Source: Nevskia sp.
Lineage (GTDB): Bacteria; Pseudomonadota; Gammaproteobacteria; Nevskiales; Nevskiaceae
Assembly (NCBI GenBank): GCA_021732745.1
Contig: JAKFUK010000003.1
Location: 1 to 64,000, forward strand
Direction: 5' to 3'
Length of the DNA stretch: 64,000 bases
Below, one piece after another: positions 62,384 through 64,000 of the stretch (position 1 is its first letter; each line of letters starts with the position of its first letter). The translations under genes were made by a program, and so were the position numbers. Under the pieces are notes generated by a model that worked only from the letters and a program-made list of their open reading frames with translations, had not been told where the DNA came from and searched no databases.

Positions 62384-62412
62384 ATTATATCGACCCCACT
62401 ACCCTGCTGCAA
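62384..62412 (-). promoter_or_regulatory. Promoter of the S10 operon
   Basis: On the minus strand TTGCAG (62412-62407) and a perfect TATAAT (62389-62384) are 17 bp apart. The predicted start lies about 60 bp before rpsJ. This is the best sigma-70 promoter in the window. Confidence 0.8.
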
Positions 62413-62417
62413 CACCG

Positions 62418-62457
62418 TTTTGAAAGTATTTCGTCAAACAGCGAAGAAACTTTCAAA
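62418..62457. repeat. Inverted repeat upstream of the S10 promoter
   Basis: TTTTGAAAGTATTTCG (62418-62433) and CGAAGAAACTTTCAAA (62442-62457) are inverse copies with one insertion and one mismatch around an 8-nt spacer, directly upstream of the -35 hexamer. It could be a binding site or an A/T-rich hairpin. Confidence 0.6.
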
Positions 62458-62474
62458 GCGACAAAACCACCAGG

Positions 62475-62514
62475 GAAAAGAAACCCCCGCGAGCCTTCTG
62501 AAGGCTCGCGGGGG
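62475..62514 (-). terminator. Intrinsic terminator after tuf
   Basis: A near-perfect 15-bp GC-rich hairpin (62484-62498 with 62500-62514, apical bases left unpaired) is followed on the minus strand by TTTCTTTT. It separates fusA-tuf from the S10 operon. Confidence 0.88.
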
Positions 62515-62525
62515 CCTGTGACGAC

Positions 62526-63722
<1,197 letters not shown>

Positions 63723-63765
63723 CGAAATATCCTCTAATCCGACTCAAGTTCAGTACAGCGTGGGG

Positions 63766-64000
63766 TTAAGACTTTTTCGCCAGTGCGGCCGCGACATTCG
63801 ACGGCGTTTCCTGGTACTTCTTGAATTCCATGGTGTAGGTCGCACGGCCCTGGCTCATCGAGCGCAAGGTCGTCGAGTACTGGAACATTTCTGCGAGCGG
63901 CACTTCAGCCTTCAGGGCCTTGATGCCACCGACATCGTCCATGCCGAGGATCACGCCACGGCGACGATTGAGATCGCCCATGACGTCGCCCATGTAGTCT
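63766..64000 (-). CDS. fusA: Elongation factor G, C-terminal end (partial)
   Basis: The window edge cuts this gene; only about 78 C-terminal codons are present. The end ([53 protein letters not shown]) is domain V of EF-G, the ribosomal translocase. It precedes tuf in the str operon order. Confidence 0.95.
   Translation of the reverse strand, partial: DYMGDVMGDLNRRRGVILGMDDVGGIKALKAEVPLAEMFQYSTTLRSMSQGRATYTMEFKKYQETPSNVAAALAKKS

Overview
This window looks like a chromosomal segment of a high-GC gammaproteobacterium. The best guess is the Nevskiales/Xanthomonadales neighbourhood (Solimonadaceae-like). That rests on the gene order kdsD-kdsC-lptC-lptA-lptB-rpoN-hpf-ptsN-rapZ-ptsA-ptsH-ptsI, on hopanoid tail genes (hpnIJKL), on a large TonB-dependent receptor beside an AspH-type oxygenase, and on a complete S10-spc-alpha ribosomal block. 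No database search was possible, so the taxonomy is inference.

Layout. 1-800: a 5'-truncated yifB/comM gene joined to about 128 bp of AT-richer DNA of unknown origin. 788-3539: two outer-membrane beta-barrel genes and a membrane-anchored c-type cytochrome, all on the minus strand. 3540-4089: gap holding a long imperfect inverted repeat. 4090-7474: Kdo synthesis (kdsD, kdsC) and LPS transport (lptC, lptA, lptB) in one tightly overlapping operon. 7619-13589: rpoN, hpf and a regulatory PTS (ptsN, rapZ, an EIIA-Man, HPr, EI) with no sugar permease and no hprK. 13737-15585: minC-minD-minE on the minus strand. 15754-20350: circularly permuted ATP-grasp, alpha-E protein, a DUF900-type alpha/beta hydrolase, and convergently the proteasome-like peptidase Anbu. 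20499-25700: a DsbA-fold isomerase, then hpnI-hpnJ-hpnK-hpnL for hopanoid head-group tailoring. 25697-30135: a TetR regulator divergent from a thiolase and a multifunctional beta-oxidation enzyme, with two matching palindromes in the divergent region. 30262-33518: a secreted M14 carboxypeptidase and an unrecognised secreted protein.

33544-38057 (minus): a divergent TrpF-like protein, sspB, sspA and the cytochrome bc1 genes petA-petB-petC. 38134-43067 (minus): an oligopeptide-type ABC importer with only one ATPase gene, led by a small secreted protein of unknown role. 43121-47466 (minus): a TPR-AspH hydroxylase downstream of a 1016-residue TonB-dependent receptor. 47874-64000 (minus): fusA (partial), tuf and the S10-spc-alpha block through rpoA and rplQ, including rpmJ (37 codons).

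The most interesting material is (i) the Anbu locus, where a DUF900-like hydrolase sits where a transglutaminase-like gene is often found; (ii) the receptor/AspH pair; (iii) several families of imperfect inverted repeats built from short degenerate units, found in operon gaps and even inside the ribosomal protein block; and (iv) paired TetR-type operators before the beta-oxidation genes.
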